Positions 36,237 to 47,507 of a stretch of DNA of 64,000 nucleotides are shown here, one piece after another. A program made the position numbers and the translations under genes. The notes under the pieces were generated by a model that did not search any database, had not been told where the DNA came from, and saw nothing but the letters and a program-made list of their open reading frames with translations. Numbering within the stretch: position 1 is the first letter of the stretch; each line of letters begins with the position of its first letter. Origin of the DNA: Metallyticus violacea (lineage: Eukaryota; Arthropoda; Insecta; Mantodea; Metallyticidae); assembly GCA_030762175.1 (NCBI GenBank), contig CM060842.1, positions 62,477,001-62,541,000 of the forward strand, written 5' to 3'.

Positions 36237-37927
36237 AGCAGAAAAGGATAAAACACTAAGAAAAGGCACAGATTTGTCATCACTATATATCGAATTGCTA
36301 GGGTTCTTCTATAGCAACAAGACAAGTATATATAATTTACTACGCCGATTTAGTGTTTGGGTAATTTTTTTTTCATAGCTACAGAATTTCATGGATTACA
36401 TGTAATCATTGGAACAATTTTTAAGTGTGTTTTTCACGAATAATTTCAATTCATTTTACATGTAATCATCACTTTGGATTTGAGTTTTTTATCCTTACAC
36501 TAAATATATACAAAAATCAAGTACGAAACCCGTACATTCACACTAAGCGATTAAATTCAGTGCAATGATGGCCAGATTTACATGACGTAGCAGACGTGAA
36601 GAAGGAAGCAGTGGAGGTATGAACTTGTTTTCAGATTTTAAAATTGCGGATATCCGCATTATAATAGCAACATATTCTCATTTTATTTAACGGTATTGCG
36701 TTTTTAGAGAAGTACTTGAAATCCTATGTTACATGCACTGGATTTATGTTGTTAATTATTTTCAATAAACCTGCGTGCTGCATATAAAAAGCCACTTAAG
36801 GTACCTTCTATTTGCCGTGCACTTGGAAATGGAGCGAGTCTCTGCCCTTCGGATGGGGAAGGAACCATCGATTGACTTTCTGATTGCTCTCTTCCAAGCA
36901 TCGAAAAATCTGAACGGCCGTCTAACTTTAGAGCGGGAACAGAGCTCTTGCATTACTCTCCAAATCTTTGTGAACGCGGAACTTTGCAGTCCCCACTGCT
37001 ATAATTTTATGGTCACTGATTCTCTATAATTTGTGTCTAGTAATTTGTAATGTTGTCAATATGGCATACTTGCCAAATTGTTGTATTCTTCACTAGTTTC
37101 CAGTATCAATTAATGTCTTCTTCATGTATTTGGACATTATCCTGTATTTCCTAATTGTGATATTTTATTTTATTGGCGAAACATTTTGTTTTTACCATTT
37201 TGGTGATCTTTCCAGTGGTTTTAGTGTGTCCGGTTATGTTTCGGAACGATCTTTACCCATTCTGGTTGTTACTTTTTCATGCTGTTTCTTTTTTTTATCT
37301 AATTTATACTGTCCGAAATTTTGCATATGTTTCTCACTTCATTTATTTCCCGTTATAAAAGCATATCCTGTTATTGACTTTAGTATTTTCATTACTGAGG
37401 TGGGTGACTCAGGCGGTAACAGTTACAGCATCGGAAGCGTCATGCTTTGCGCACTTGCTCTCAGGAACAGCTTCTAATGAGTTCTGTCAGGGGGTTTACT
37501 CGGGACATCTTGAGCAAGACCTTACAGGAACTAGGAGCTCTTGCTGGCCCTCCGGCGTCTGGGACTTGCCTATAAAATCGTTAGGGACTTCGCCTATGCG
37601 CTGTATCGTCTCGGATTCCTTTCAATTCCTCCCAGCGATGCCCCCTCGGAGGTATAGTCGTATTACAAAAGGTCCGATAGAGACTGTAATGCGAATTCCT
37701 CTTAGGAGGGGCACAGGAAGAATTTTCATTTCATTTGATCAATTTTTCAGTCTGTTCTTCCCAATTCTTGCTTCAGCATAGTATGTAATTACAGGTCTGA
37801 TCAGGTTTTATATGTTCTAGCTGTATTTTTAACACTAATATCCCATGCTTATATCTCCAGATAATACATTTTAAGTATCCTGATATGGATGCCTTTCTTT
37901 CTTGTGATTTCGCTTCTGTTATTTTTA
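36237..37927. other. Unassigned DNA with a less AT-rich patch at 37395-37730
   Basis: The patch begins with GGTGGGTGACTCAGGCGGTA, similar to an A box, and ends with CTCTTAGGAGGGGCACAGGA. It could be a SINE-like repeat, but the B box is missing and I see no second copy. The 135-codon + frame at 37374-37781 covers this patch and has no recognisable domain. Confidence 0.35.
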
Positions 37928-38113
37928 ATAGTGTTTTTTAAGGGAGGAAACGTTCTAGGCCTAGGTTTATGGTACCTCTCCGGCATTTGCCATTAATGAG
38001 GACTGAGGAAAACCTAAAAAAAACCTCAGTCAGGGAGGACGGTTCTGGCGGGATTCGAACGCCATATTCTAGCTCGCCAGTTCGCGCGTTAGCGACCTAG
38101 GCCAACCTTGGCG
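37928..38113 (-). mobile_element. SINE-A copy 6, 3'-truncated (minus strand)
   Basis: Contains the inverted AAGGGAGGAAACGTTCTAGG, CCTAGGTTTATGGTACCTCT, CCGGCATTTGCCATTAATGA and CCTCAGTCAGGGAGGACGGT blocks. These are followed by an inverted B box (GGATTCGAACGCC, 38051-38063) and a diverged inverted A box ending in CTTGGCGG. The 3'-terminal CGGGCGTTAAAC block and the ATCATTTCATCTCATG block are absent. Confidence 0.87.
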
Positions 38114-38425
38114 GTATTTGGTTCTTGATCCAAGTAATATTTATATATAAAAACTTCATCACTTGCTGGATACTCTTGTAGTTAACTGCCAATTTACATC
38201 TGATAGCTCTTTGGGTATTGTTACTGACTTGACTTTTTCATCGATATTTTCATGTTATATAGTTTTGCAGTTCATTCAGACAAAAGTAATTTCGGTAGGT
38301 TATTCTCATTCTCGTAATACTACATTGTTAGCATAATATCATATTTTTAATTATTATCTCCTAGTTTATAACAATTATTAGTTCTTTTTGTTCCTCTTAT
38401 TGCTTAATTCAATTATTATATTGTG

Positions 38426-38718
38426 CCGGGTCGGTCTTGGTGGTGTAGTGGTAACCATCCTTGCTTCCTAAGCCCAAGATCTCGGGTTCAATCCCGGCCA
38501 GGATCGATGGATTTTTTCGGGCGTAAAAATCCTAAGTATGGCTTCTTTCTGAAGGGAAGTAAAGCCTTTGGTCCCATGTCGTAGATTTACGGCATGTAAA
38601 AGAACCTGAAGCTTGAAAGACGAGGCCCCTGAAAAAAAATTATCGATCGTTTCACATCCTGAATTGAATGGGACACTGATGACCTGAGATGTTAAAGAGC
38701 GTTCGTAAATAAAATAAA
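38426..38718 (+). mobile_element. SINE-B copy 2
   Basis: Full-length SINE-B. The head is GGTCGGTCTTGGTGGTGTAG TGGTAACC with B box GGGTTCAATCCCGG. The body is CAGGATCGATGGATTTTTTC, TAAAAATCCTAAGTATGGCT, TTTACGGCATG, GAATTGAATGGGACACTGAT and GACCTGAGATGTTAAAGAGC, with tail AAATAAAATAAAT. The A and B boxes are intact. No convincing target-site duplication was found. Confidence 0.92.
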
Positions 38719-40114
38719 TCAACAAGATTGTGGTGGTAGCACTCTAGAACATTCTATTGATCGATATTCTTTGTTTCCTTTTTAGCGATACTCGTGTGTG
38801 CGTGCTGACGTCATCTTGAAATGTTATTTCATTCGTTATTACAAGCCCGCTCAATAAACAAATGATGGGTGCGAGCAGTTCCAGTCACTCCGTCACTTCA
38901 CCTTGTCTTGTTTTCTCTGAGCTCGCGCAGCGCTAGGCCGGTAGGTAAGAAGTTCCAATAGGGGAAAGGTTTTCGCATTTGAACTAGCAAGAAAATTGTT
39001 GAGATTAGTAAATGCTCTTGAAATTGGATGATAAAAGTCTTTTAAAATAATGTTTAGCATATTAAGGAATCAGGGTTGGAAATAATGGATAAACATTTTA
39101 AGAAACTTTCTAAAAAGTAAGGTTTAGAGCTAAAAAAGACGTGTGACCTCGCAACATATGCTACCAATAACAATTGTTGAAGTTCCTCGTAGATATGAGT
39201 GTAGTGAACAGTGGTTAAACAAATGTGGCATATCAGAGTTTAGCATTAAATTTTGCATTCTGAAAAATCTGTAGAATTCAAAACATTGTTTTCTATAAGA
39301 TATTTGCAATATCTGAGCACTAGAAATACTTTTTTTTTCAAGGTATTCAGTTGATTTATTCTTCAGAATATTTGTATTTCGAAATGCACATAGTACCAGC
39401 AACATGTTGTTTTAGCACAAATATTCTTGAAATTTTCTGGCAAACGAAATTAACAAACTATATTAGCTTTTTGCTTTATTACAAACAAAACTCTCATTCT
39501 TATATCTGTCCCTAACCTTGGAAAAACTTATAATGATGATGCCGAAATGAAGACAAAAATCAATATTTTTTTGCATTTTATTTATAAAGACATTTAAGCG
39601 TTAGCTTAAAATTTTAATAAAAGCATTAATAGGTTTTAAATGGATTTATAATGTGCACTAATTATTAGTATTATTATTACATTATTACTAATATTATTAA
39701 TTAATAATATTATTGTAACTTAACAAATTAAATCATTAATTTTTATGTTCTCATAAAGTTCCGCAAAAGTAATTCTTTCGTCATCAATGGTGTGTTCATA
39801 TTCAACTGTATGGAACAGGTCAGCTTCCCATTTTAAATAAAGTTTACTACATATCACATTCATTTTTTATTAAAAAACAAATTTCAAGGTCAGAAGTCTA
39901 CAGATGACAAAAATGTAATGGAAGTGCGGTAAGTTGGTTAAAGCCCGCACTAGAGTCAGTCATGCGCAAGTTTAATCAACTATTGAAAAAAAAAGTACAA
40001 CATTTCTGTAAATATTGTGAAAAGTTATTATAAAATAATTGTTATGAGTTTATCTCCAGTTGTTAAGGAGTGAAAGGAAAAAATGCTGTATTAAATTTTT
40101 GTGTTATTTTTTCA
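38719..40114. other. Unassigned AT-rich DNA
   Basis: No gene recognised. A perfect CRE-like octamer TGACGTCA lies at 38806-38813, ahead of a slightly GC-richer patch (38880-38945). This is weak evidence for a regulatory region. Confidence 0.4.
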
Positions 40115-40275
40115 GAATATTGTAAATTGGTAGAAGGTAATACGATTTAAATTTTTTAAAATTTTATTTACATCAACATTTCTAAAATTTTTAAAATGTC
40201 TAGAGTGATTACTTACATAATAAATCTCAAAACAGTTTCTGGGGCCCTTTGTTAGATAGAAAATTAAAGATATGA
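40115..40275 (+). repeat. Satellite-like unit 1 of 3 (interrupted array)
   Basis: The unit begins GAATATTGTAAATTGGTAGA and contains ...TTTTTAAAATGTCTAGAGTGATTACTTA..., then AGTTTCTGGGG...TTTGTTAG and AAAATTAAAGATATG. The same order is found in the units starting at 40615 and 40764. The array is cut after this unit by the long inverted repeat at 40284. Confidence 0.8.
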
Positions 40276-40283
40276 ATATATAT

Positions 40284-40515
40284 ACTCATAAAAACACTCA
40301 GAGTGCAATATAAAAAGGTTCACATAAAATTTCACACTAAAAACCGTAAAATTGAACACTAAAATCACACTATATTTCGAGCTTGGCTCTTGGTCACGTG
40401 ATGAAAATTCGAGCCAAGCTCGAATATAGTGTGATTTTAGTGTTCAATTTTACGGTTTTTAGTGTGAAATTTTATGTGAACCTTTTTATATTGCACTCTG
40501 AGTGTTTTTTATGAG
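40284..40515. repeat. Near-perfect long inverted repeat (106-bp arms, 21-nt loop)
   Basis: The left arm (40284-40389) starts ACTCATAAAAACACTCAGAG and ends GAGCTTGGCTC. The right arm (40411-40515) is its reverse complement apart from about two single-base indels. The loop (40390-40410) contains CACGTGATG. The structure sits exactly where a tandem satellite is interrupted and is followed by an (AT)n tract, so it is probably an insertion. It has no coding capacity. It could be a foldback or MITE-type DNA element, or a source of a long hairpin RNA. I cannot assign it to a known family. Confidence 0.95.
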
Positions 40516-40555
40516 TTTTTATGCTTTTTAGAAGTTTTTATTACTCTATTAATAG

Positions 40556-40575
40556 TATATATATATATATCTATA

Positions 40576-40610
<35 letters not shown>
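40556..40610. repeat. (AT)n microsatellite
   Basis: AT repeat interrupted by CTATAT units, lying between the long inverted repeat and the resumption of the satellite. Confidence 0.95.
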
Positions 40611-40613
<3 letters not shown>

Positions 40614-40614
40614 T

Positions 40615-40763
40615 GAATATTGAGAAAGAGTAGAAAGAAACAATATTAAGTGTTATGAAATTTAACATTTATAAACTTTTTTAAAATATCTAGATTGATT
40701 ATTTAAGTAACATTTTTGAAAGTAATTTCTGGGGATATTTGTTAGGTAAAATCAAGTGTGGCG
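40615..40763 (+). repeat. Satellite-like unit 2 of 3
   Basis: Begins GAATATTGAGAAAGAGTAGA and contains TTTTTTAAAATATCTAGATT and AGTAATTTCTGGGGATATTT followed by GTTAGG. About 150 bp long. Confidence 0.8.
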
Positions 40764-40925
40764 CAATATTGAGAAATGGTAGACAGAAACAATATTTAGA
40801 TATTTTGAATCTTTTAGTTACGCATTTCAAATATTTTAAAATGACTAGGAATATTACTTACAGGATAAATTACAAAATAGTTGCTGGGAAACTTTGTTAG
40901 GCAAAAAATTAAAGATATGCATTTA
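40764..40925 (+). repeat. Satellite-like unit 3 of 3
   Basis: Begins CAATATTGAGAAATGGTAGA and contains TATTTTAAAATGACTAGGAA, AGTTGCTGGGAAACTTTGTT and AAAAATTAAAGATATGCAT. Units 1 and 3 share the terminal AAATTAAAGATATG that unit 2 lacks. Confidence 0.8.
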
Positions 40926-42951
40926 GAATTGAGTATATTTATAATAGCATAAAATGATATCATGGAAAATTATTCAGATAAATTTAGACAATGTATAAAA
41001 AGTTTAGTAAAATAAACGAATACTTATTATCCTATAAATTGTGGAAATTGCTGTGCTTTATAAAATAATAATTGCATTCAAGCATAGAACAAAACATATT
41101 TGATACAGCAAGCATTTTCGAGACCTACAGCGATGTTTAATTAATTTCCGTAATATTTTACATATCATTATGCAAATAGAAGTCAGAGTTTCTAGCTGAT
41201 TGTCTAGAGGCAAATACAAGGAAAAGCTTCTTATTAAAGTCTCTGATCACTACTGAGCTGCTGTTAAAGGAATTCCTCCTCGCGCTTCACCTATTTTTCT
41301 ATTTTTTCCATATCGGTATGAATGCAGATAGCTGAAGGCGTAATTTCTTATCATCTCCACCATCCACAAACACGGAAAAGGTCACCTTTTCTTGCTCTAG
41401 TTCTCCTTTAATTCCTGTGAACGTGGTTAATTTAACGATTATAACTTAATTGGAGCACAGCATATGAAGTTCCACAGGAGCAATTCCCGATCTTTTTCAT
41501 CTCGCTTCGAGTAGACTGCATTGGAAATAAAAATAACCCAGAGGAAAACTTTATAAAGACGATGTTTTATAGAGAGAAGAAAACATTACTAAAATGTCTT
41601 AAAACAAAGAACGTACAGCCTTTAAACTTTTATCTGTTTCTTTATTACTGTCTTTATTTTTAACTTTTAAAATACATAACTAGGAATCTTAAATGCACTT
41701 TATTTTACTGTGCCAAAAATTCATCAAGAAGTTTTTTTCCACTTATTTATTCAGTTTTATCTTTTGTTTGAAATGCTGACATGCCTTTGAGTTTCGAGAG
41801 AACGTGCAGGAGAATGCATAAAAGCTTTTCTTCCGTTGGAAGAGAATAAAAAGCAAAAATACAGGTTTTTAATTCGCTTCAGAGGGAGAGGATGAAAGAG
41901 AATGGGGTCTATGTTGATATGTAAAGAGAAAATTGATGGTTTAACTGTGAACCTCAAAGAGAAGGTTAAAAGTGCAGCCTGCAGAAAGATAGTGTCCTAA
42001 TGCAATTGCAATGTAACTTGGATACCATATAAAATTTACTCTACATTTCAGATACTTTAATTCAGTTTTAATATGATACCTATTATGTTATTTCAACAAA
42101 TATTGGACAGCAGAGATAATCTAAAGGTATGTTATCTTGAGTCTTAAAGCACTTTTAAATATGGCTTATGACTATTATAACCATTCAACTTATAGACAAA
42201 TTACATTAGAACTGGTATTTTAGAAATAAATAGAAGATAAAAATTACCTAACGCAATACTAAAGTGAGGCAGAAAATATGAACAACCTTACACTGTGTTA
42301 AAAGAAGCCATGATTAAAATGGAACCATGTCATATTATAAAGCTTATCACATAGCTGTAATAACTAACAAACCAGTCCAATATTGTCAATGAAATATAAT
42401 GGAACATATCTAGTTGTAAATACTGGTAATATGGTAGAACGTTAAACAAAATGCACTTATTTAATAAATGAATTGAATCATTATAAAGCACGCACCATAA
42501 TTTTATCGACAACTACTTTGAAAAAAAAATTGCTTTTAATTACTGGAGTCATGGGAGAAATGTTAATGAAAGTAATATTTATGCTATTTATTATGACACG
42601 CCCTTCATTCTTCTCTCTTTGACTGATTAAAAACGCATTGTCTGTAAGAATGCTATAAGTTCAAAAACTAAAATTGTCAGGAAACAAAGAAAAACATAGT
42701 TGCACTTTCATAATTAATGTTCTTACATTTTTAAAGCTTTTATGTTATTTATCACTGATGTGAAGATATAAGACTTTATTAATAACCAAAGCATAACATA
42801 AAGCGAAATGTTTCAAGACTGAAACTGATATAAGTATAATGCGAAACTTTTTCCGAAAAAATGCATTTAAAACCATATAGTTTGTTTAAAAAATTTCACT
42901 GGAGCATATCATAATTATATTTACATTTACATTCATGAACTTAAACATCAA
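40926..42951. other. Unassigned AT-rich DNA
   Basis: No recognised feature. The short minus frames at 41757-41957 and 42330-42512 have no domain. Confidence 0.45.
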
Positions 42952-43120
42952 TCTCGCCGTAGTCTAGCGGTAGCGTTTGCGCTTCCCACACGGCGGCCTC
43001 GGGTTCGGCCCCCAGCTGGATTAGTTTCCTACCGGAGATTTGCCCTTAGTTCTTTAGGTGAATGGAGTGTAACTACACAGCTGAGGCATCTGTCTGGTAG
43101 AAAGCGAACTGATCGCTATA
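42952..43120 (+). mobile_element. tRNA-headed SINE-like element (family C)
   Basis: CTCGCCGTAGTCTAGCGGTA GCGTTTGCGCTTCCCACACG GCGGCCTCGGGTTCGGCCCC has an A box (TAGTCTAGCGGTAGCG), an anticodon-arm-like region and a B-box-like GGGTTCGGCCC at tRNA spacing (Gly-like D arm). The T stem is mispaired, so it is not a functional tRNA. An unrelated body follows (CTACCGGAGATTTGCCCTTA ... GAGGCATCTGTCTGGTAGAA). The 3' boundary is uncertain, perhaps as far as 43230. Confidence 0.65.
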
Positions 43121-44435
43121 ACTTTCACGTAACTAGCACATCACTGGTAACTATTATATGTTCGTTGTTACTTCCAACCTAACGTAAATATAATCAGCTG
43201 ATGTAACTCTTTTTCCATTGGCCCAAGAACGACTTACATCCCTGATGTAACGCACAGTAATCCCTGAAGGAGAATATAGTTTAAAACTTTTAATAAAGGA
43301 TATTTTTCATTGAGAAAACCATATTAGTGAATAAAGTAATAATATTAAGAAACACTAGTCATTATGAATATCTTATTATGCATTTTAATTGTTAGACATT
43401 TACGCACATCATATTCTCTGTACGATGCAAACAGCACCATAGCACAAGCATATGCTAGTTCTGATATCGAGCAACATTTTTATTAATGAAGTTTGTAAAT
43501 AGTATCCAGAGATAGCAATTTAATGTGTTGCATCAGCTGTTTGTAGCACTATTTAAACAATAGGAACCATGCACCGCGGAATGATACATTTACATTTGTT
43601 TACGTCGGGATAGAAGTTATGGTGAACGCATTAGATGAGATCGATATTATCAAAGGGACAGTAAATAGAGAATTAAAACATTGTGCTGTACCTGTATAAA
43701 GAATGAGATTTTTAATTAATAGCCGCCAGAGCCCGGATGCTTACTGACAGAAGCGCTTAGGTTGACGTAAGTCAAATAACCTCAATGTACATCCTCAGAC
43801 ACAACGGAGATAAATAAGAATTCAAGCAGATTCAGCCTCTCTTCCCAAAACATGTATACAATTTTACCTTATAAAAGATGCTGGTATTGTCATCTTCCCT
43901 CGGCTAAACAAAATTTGCACTATTTTCGTCTAATTTGTCTTCTTTTAAAACAATATCTCATAGCTCGTGTTTTTTGTTTTGCACTGAACCAATGCACACT
44001 AATTTGTACTCATTATTGCGAATAGCGGCTCTGGACCAGGCATCTTACTTGCTTAGAATTTTTTTGTATTTAAACTTTTTTTTTAATTGGACTAGTTATG
44101 TAGCTATCAATTGTAAAATTATCTTGTTGGGTCATCAATGAAAACAATATAGCTATCAGTAAGAATAAGATAATTGTTCCAATTATTCAGGTGAAATAAA
44201 GTTTATATGATCCGTAGTATAAACCCCGTCCAAGAGGGCAATTTATCAGGAATAAATTTTACGTGCAAACCACAAGCGCCTTCCTTAAAAATGGCGTTTA
44301 TACACACACATCTTCGCGAGTGAATGTGTAATACCAGGAACTGGTTCAGAATGCAACATTCCAGGGCGTGACAAAAGCTAGGGCTAGAGAAGTTGGGTAG
44401 GGGCGCCACTGGCTGCGGTAATCCAGGAATATTTA
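43121..44435. other. Unassigned DNA
   Basis: No supported feature. The 68-codon frame at 43935-44141 is not recognisable. Confidence 0.45.
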
Positions 44436-44685
44436 TTTTTTAACGCCCGTTTTTACTATTGAAGCACCACAGGCAGTGGACACTGATGATACATCAGATA
44501 AATAGGAAAGGATTTTTTTTTTAAAAGAAGGAAGTGTTCCTGGCCCAAAGTGAAATTTGCCATTTATGAGCACTGAGGAAAACCGGGAAGAAATCTCAGT
44601 CAGGGAGGACGATTCTGGTGGGAATCAAAACCCAGACCTCCCACTTACGAGTCCGCGCCGTAACGACTCGGCCACCCGTGGCGAT
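44436..44685 (-). mobile_element. SINE-A copy 7 (minus strand)
   Basis: Inverted SINE-A with its 3' end (TTTTTAACGCCCGTTTTTAC TATTGAAGCACCACAGGCAG), AAGAAGGAAGTGTTCCTGG, GAAATTTGCCATTTATGAGC, TCTCAGTCAGGGAGGACGAT, a mutated inverted B box (GGAATCAAAACCC) and inverted A box CGTAACGACTCGGCCACCCG TGGCG. The GGTACC block between the CTGG and GCCATTT blocks is deleted. The mutated B box suggests an inactive promoter. It lies about 130 bp upstream of the splice-like site at 44835. Confidence 0.9.
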
Positions 44686-44816
44686 AATATACCTAGTGAA
44701 CAGACAAGATTTATAACTAAATCGCTATATATATGCGCCTACACTTACAAATAAATTGTAATTGCACGTTTTATTTTAAACTGCTTCTTTGTAAGTCAAA
44801 TGTACGCAATTAAACT

Positions 44817-44841
44817 GTTTTTACTTTTTTTTCAGGTAAGT
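44817..44841 (+). promoter_or_regulatory. Candidate recursive splice site (ratchet point)
   Basis: A pyrimidine-rich tract (TGTTTTTACTTTTTTTT) runs directly into CAG|GTAAGT. A near-consensus 3' splice site and a consensus 5' splice site are fused at 44835|44836 with no exon between them. This arrangement is the hallmark of recursive splicing sites described in long Drosophila introns. A second CCAG|GTAAGC occurs at 44977|44978, so 44836-44977 (142 nt) could act as the transient exon used for exon definition. It is the strongest fused acceptor-donor I saw in the window. There is no transcript evidence. Confidence 0.5.
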
Positions 44842-44977
44842 TGAAAGACATTCTTGACAGCTACATGATGGATGATACCATCCCCTTTACGTTGATTTTT
44901 CTTCTGTGGTCAGAATTCCCCTTCGGTTTTTTGTTGTGAATTCTTCATTAGAGATTCAGCAACGCTATACCTTTCCA

Positions 44978-44983
44978 GGTAAG
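44978..44983 (+). promoter_or_regulatory. Candidate donor of a recursive-splicing exon
   Basis: GTAAGC preceded by CCAG, 142 nt after the fused acceptor-donor at 44835. It would define the 3' end of a recursive exon if the upstream site is used. Supported by motif only. Confidence 0.35.
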
Positions 44984-45793
44984 CTGATGCAACATTCAAC
45001 ACATTTTGGAAGAACTTTTGGGTAGATAATCCGTACCTCTTTGTATTTTATTCATTTGGTTGCATGTTACGGAAACTCACACGATCAATGTCGTCTGTTA
45101 CTGCAGACACCAAGCTAGATATTATTAACAAAATTCTGATTTAAGAGGCTTTTCAAGCGCTATAGAATGTTGGAAAAACTGTTTAATTCAGAATCGACAA
45201 TATTTTTCTTCTCTCGCTTGGGAAGAGCTCTATGGTTACTTGAAAGGGATTTTTATTTAACATTTCCGAATATTTATTATTAAATAAAAACTTAAATATA
45301 ACAAGAAATATTTTCAGCAGTGTAAACTCACATTGAAATCTAAAAGAGCTAACATAGATTAAGACTGTTCCTGTTCTTTAGGAAAAGGTGAAAAAAAAAT
45401 CAGCAATGAACAATGTTTGTTAATAATTCATCGTGTATTTTAGAATCAACATCCATAAGCAACATTTTAAAGTTTATTGGTATACAAGAAAAAGAATTCG
45501 ATAGTAAAAGGAAAATGTTTATAGAGGTACTTGGCTATTTCACTCTACACTGCGTCTTTAATTCCCATACACACAGTTTTAAAACGTCGTTGATGACAGA
45601 TATAATCATTAGCTTATCAGTTTGCACCGTGTCTCAATAATCTGAGAACACTTGTTGATGTCGGCAAGCTCTTAAGATACGGGTGAAATACCCCCAGGAT
45701 GTGACCATGGAAAAGTGACTCAAGAGTAAGTGAGAAGAGTTGTAAAAATTCATAATGTTGGACAATAACTACGTAATATTATATAAACTGTAG

Positions 45794-45794
<1 letters not shown>
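44984..45794. other. Unassigned AT-rich DNA
   Basis: No recognised feature. Confidence 0.45.

Positions 45795-45827
<33 letters not shown>
45795..45827. repeat. (ATA)n microsatellite
   Basis: About eleven uninterrupted ATA units. Confidence 0.95.
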
Positions 45828-47202
45828 TGTGAAAAGCGGCACATTAATTTATCATTCAATAAGAGAAAAATACAGTAGCAATAATTCACTGAATATTTAC
45901 AGCATGATAAGCGTTTAAATATAAACTTTAAATAGCAAAGATTTGAGCCATTCAACTAGCAAAAATATATCAACTCGGCAAGAAAACTGCAAATAGCAAT
46001 ATTCAATATCACATTTTGAAAGTAAATACAATTTAAAATAAGTTTCATGACTTAATAATTTGCCCTGTCAGTATATTTCTTAACAAAACATTGTAAAATG
46101 CACCTATAATCAAATTGATAACTAAACAAAACTTTTGAAATAAAACTCTGCTAGTAAATAGTACCTGGGTTACTGGGTTGACACAGTGAAGAAGCCACGT
46201 GCAATAATTTATAATTAATATAAGGCCGAATAAACCCAATCCCTGGATCTACATTGCTGCGTCTTAACAGAACAGAAGAGACAGTGTCTGGTAAACTAAG
46301 ATGCACAGTCGGCAACCCTTAAGTCTGTTACTGTAAGAAGCGTTCCAACCTGTAGGAAAGCAAGCTAAAATCAGGCTACGCATAACGTATTAGTACAGGG
46401 AAAGAAGGAAGAAGATAACGTTATGGATAGATTTCGGAAAACAGGAATGTGCAAAAACGGCACAATATTGTACTTTCTATTTGCGCCATTTACCTCAGAC
46501 AATCGCATGGCATACTAATTTTCTGCAATGTTAAGGATGATTATCACGCTCTGCTCAATTTTTCAAATACAGGTGAATTTTAGATGACTTTTGTGGTGAA
46601 GTTTCTTATTCATGCTCCACAGGGAAGGAATGGGTTGAACAGCTTTACCTAGGAAGAGAGAACATTGAAATTGGCCATTATGAAGATTTGCCTGCGGCAG
46701 TGATCTTTTCTCATGTTGAGCAGGCACTACTCAATGATAAGCGGCTGAAACTCACAAGTTTGCGTTTTCTGTTACAACAGTCTTTCGAAGCATTTACGAG
46801 AAACATCACATGACAAATGGGTCCTCAGATTATTTCTGCAGTTTGAGAGTAGTGCGTGTCGCTTGTTTCCGCCTATATTTTAGAGTAAATTTTGTTTATT
46901 ATTAGTAGGAATAATGCCGTTTTTTATTGCAATTGTAAGTGTAACTGTCGAATGGGCCTTACGGCCGTACATGCTTATACTGTCCTTTTATCAATAAAAA
47001 GATGCAATATATCCCCCCCCCAAACGGTAACATTAACTGCTATAAATAATTTTCAATATACATACACATATATAAGTGCACGCTTACATTCAAACCTGAA
47101 TATATTCAAACACACCGATTATCTTACATTTTCTATTAATAATTGTATACATATACACAAACATGAATAGAACCCTAACCCCTAAGCCACCTTCCCTTTA
47201 GG
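45828..47202. other. Unassigned AT-rich DNA
   Basis: No supported gene. Contains a C run at about 47013-47021. Confidence 0.45.
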
Positions 47203-47214
47203 CTCCCACTCACA

Positions 47215-47507
47215 TGCCGGTCCTGGTGGTGTAGTGGTAACTACACTTGCATCCTAAACCCGAGCTCGCGGGTTCAAACCCGGCCAGGATCGATGGATTT
47301 TTTCGGGTGTAAAAATCCGAAGTATGGCTTCCTTCGGAAGGGAAGTAAAGCTATGGGTTCCATGTCGTACATTTACGGCACGAAAAAGAACCTCAAGCCT
47401 GTAAGAAGAGGCCTCTGAGCAAAATTTGTCGGCCGTTTCACCCCCTGAATTGAATGGGACGCTGATGACCTGAGATGTTAAAGAGCGTCCTTAAATAAAC
47501 AAACAAA
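47215..47507 (+). mobile_element. SINE-B copy 3 with target-site duplications
   Basis: Full-length SINE-B with head GCCGGTCCTGGTGGTGTAGT GGTAAC, B box GGGTTCAAACCCGG, the GATCGATGGATTTTTTCGGG, CTTCCTTCGGAAGGGAAGTA, TTTACGGCACG and GATGACCTGAGATGTTAAAG blocks and tail TAAATAAACAAACAAA. CTCCCACTCACA occurs before the element (47203-47214) and directly after it (47508-47519), defining the insertion. A further copy of the duplicated site follows at 47522-47533, giving a small tandem array of the target sequence on the 3' side only. Confidence 0.95.

Noticed and set aside
37374..37781. 135-codon + frame, the longest in the window
   Set aside because: No domain, no conserved motif, and it covers a patch that looks like an uncharacterised repeat. 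Length is compatible with chance in a locally GC-richer segment.
42952..43020. Functional tRNA-Gly-like gene
   Set aside because: T stem is mispaired and the acceptor ends do not pair; treated as a SINE head.
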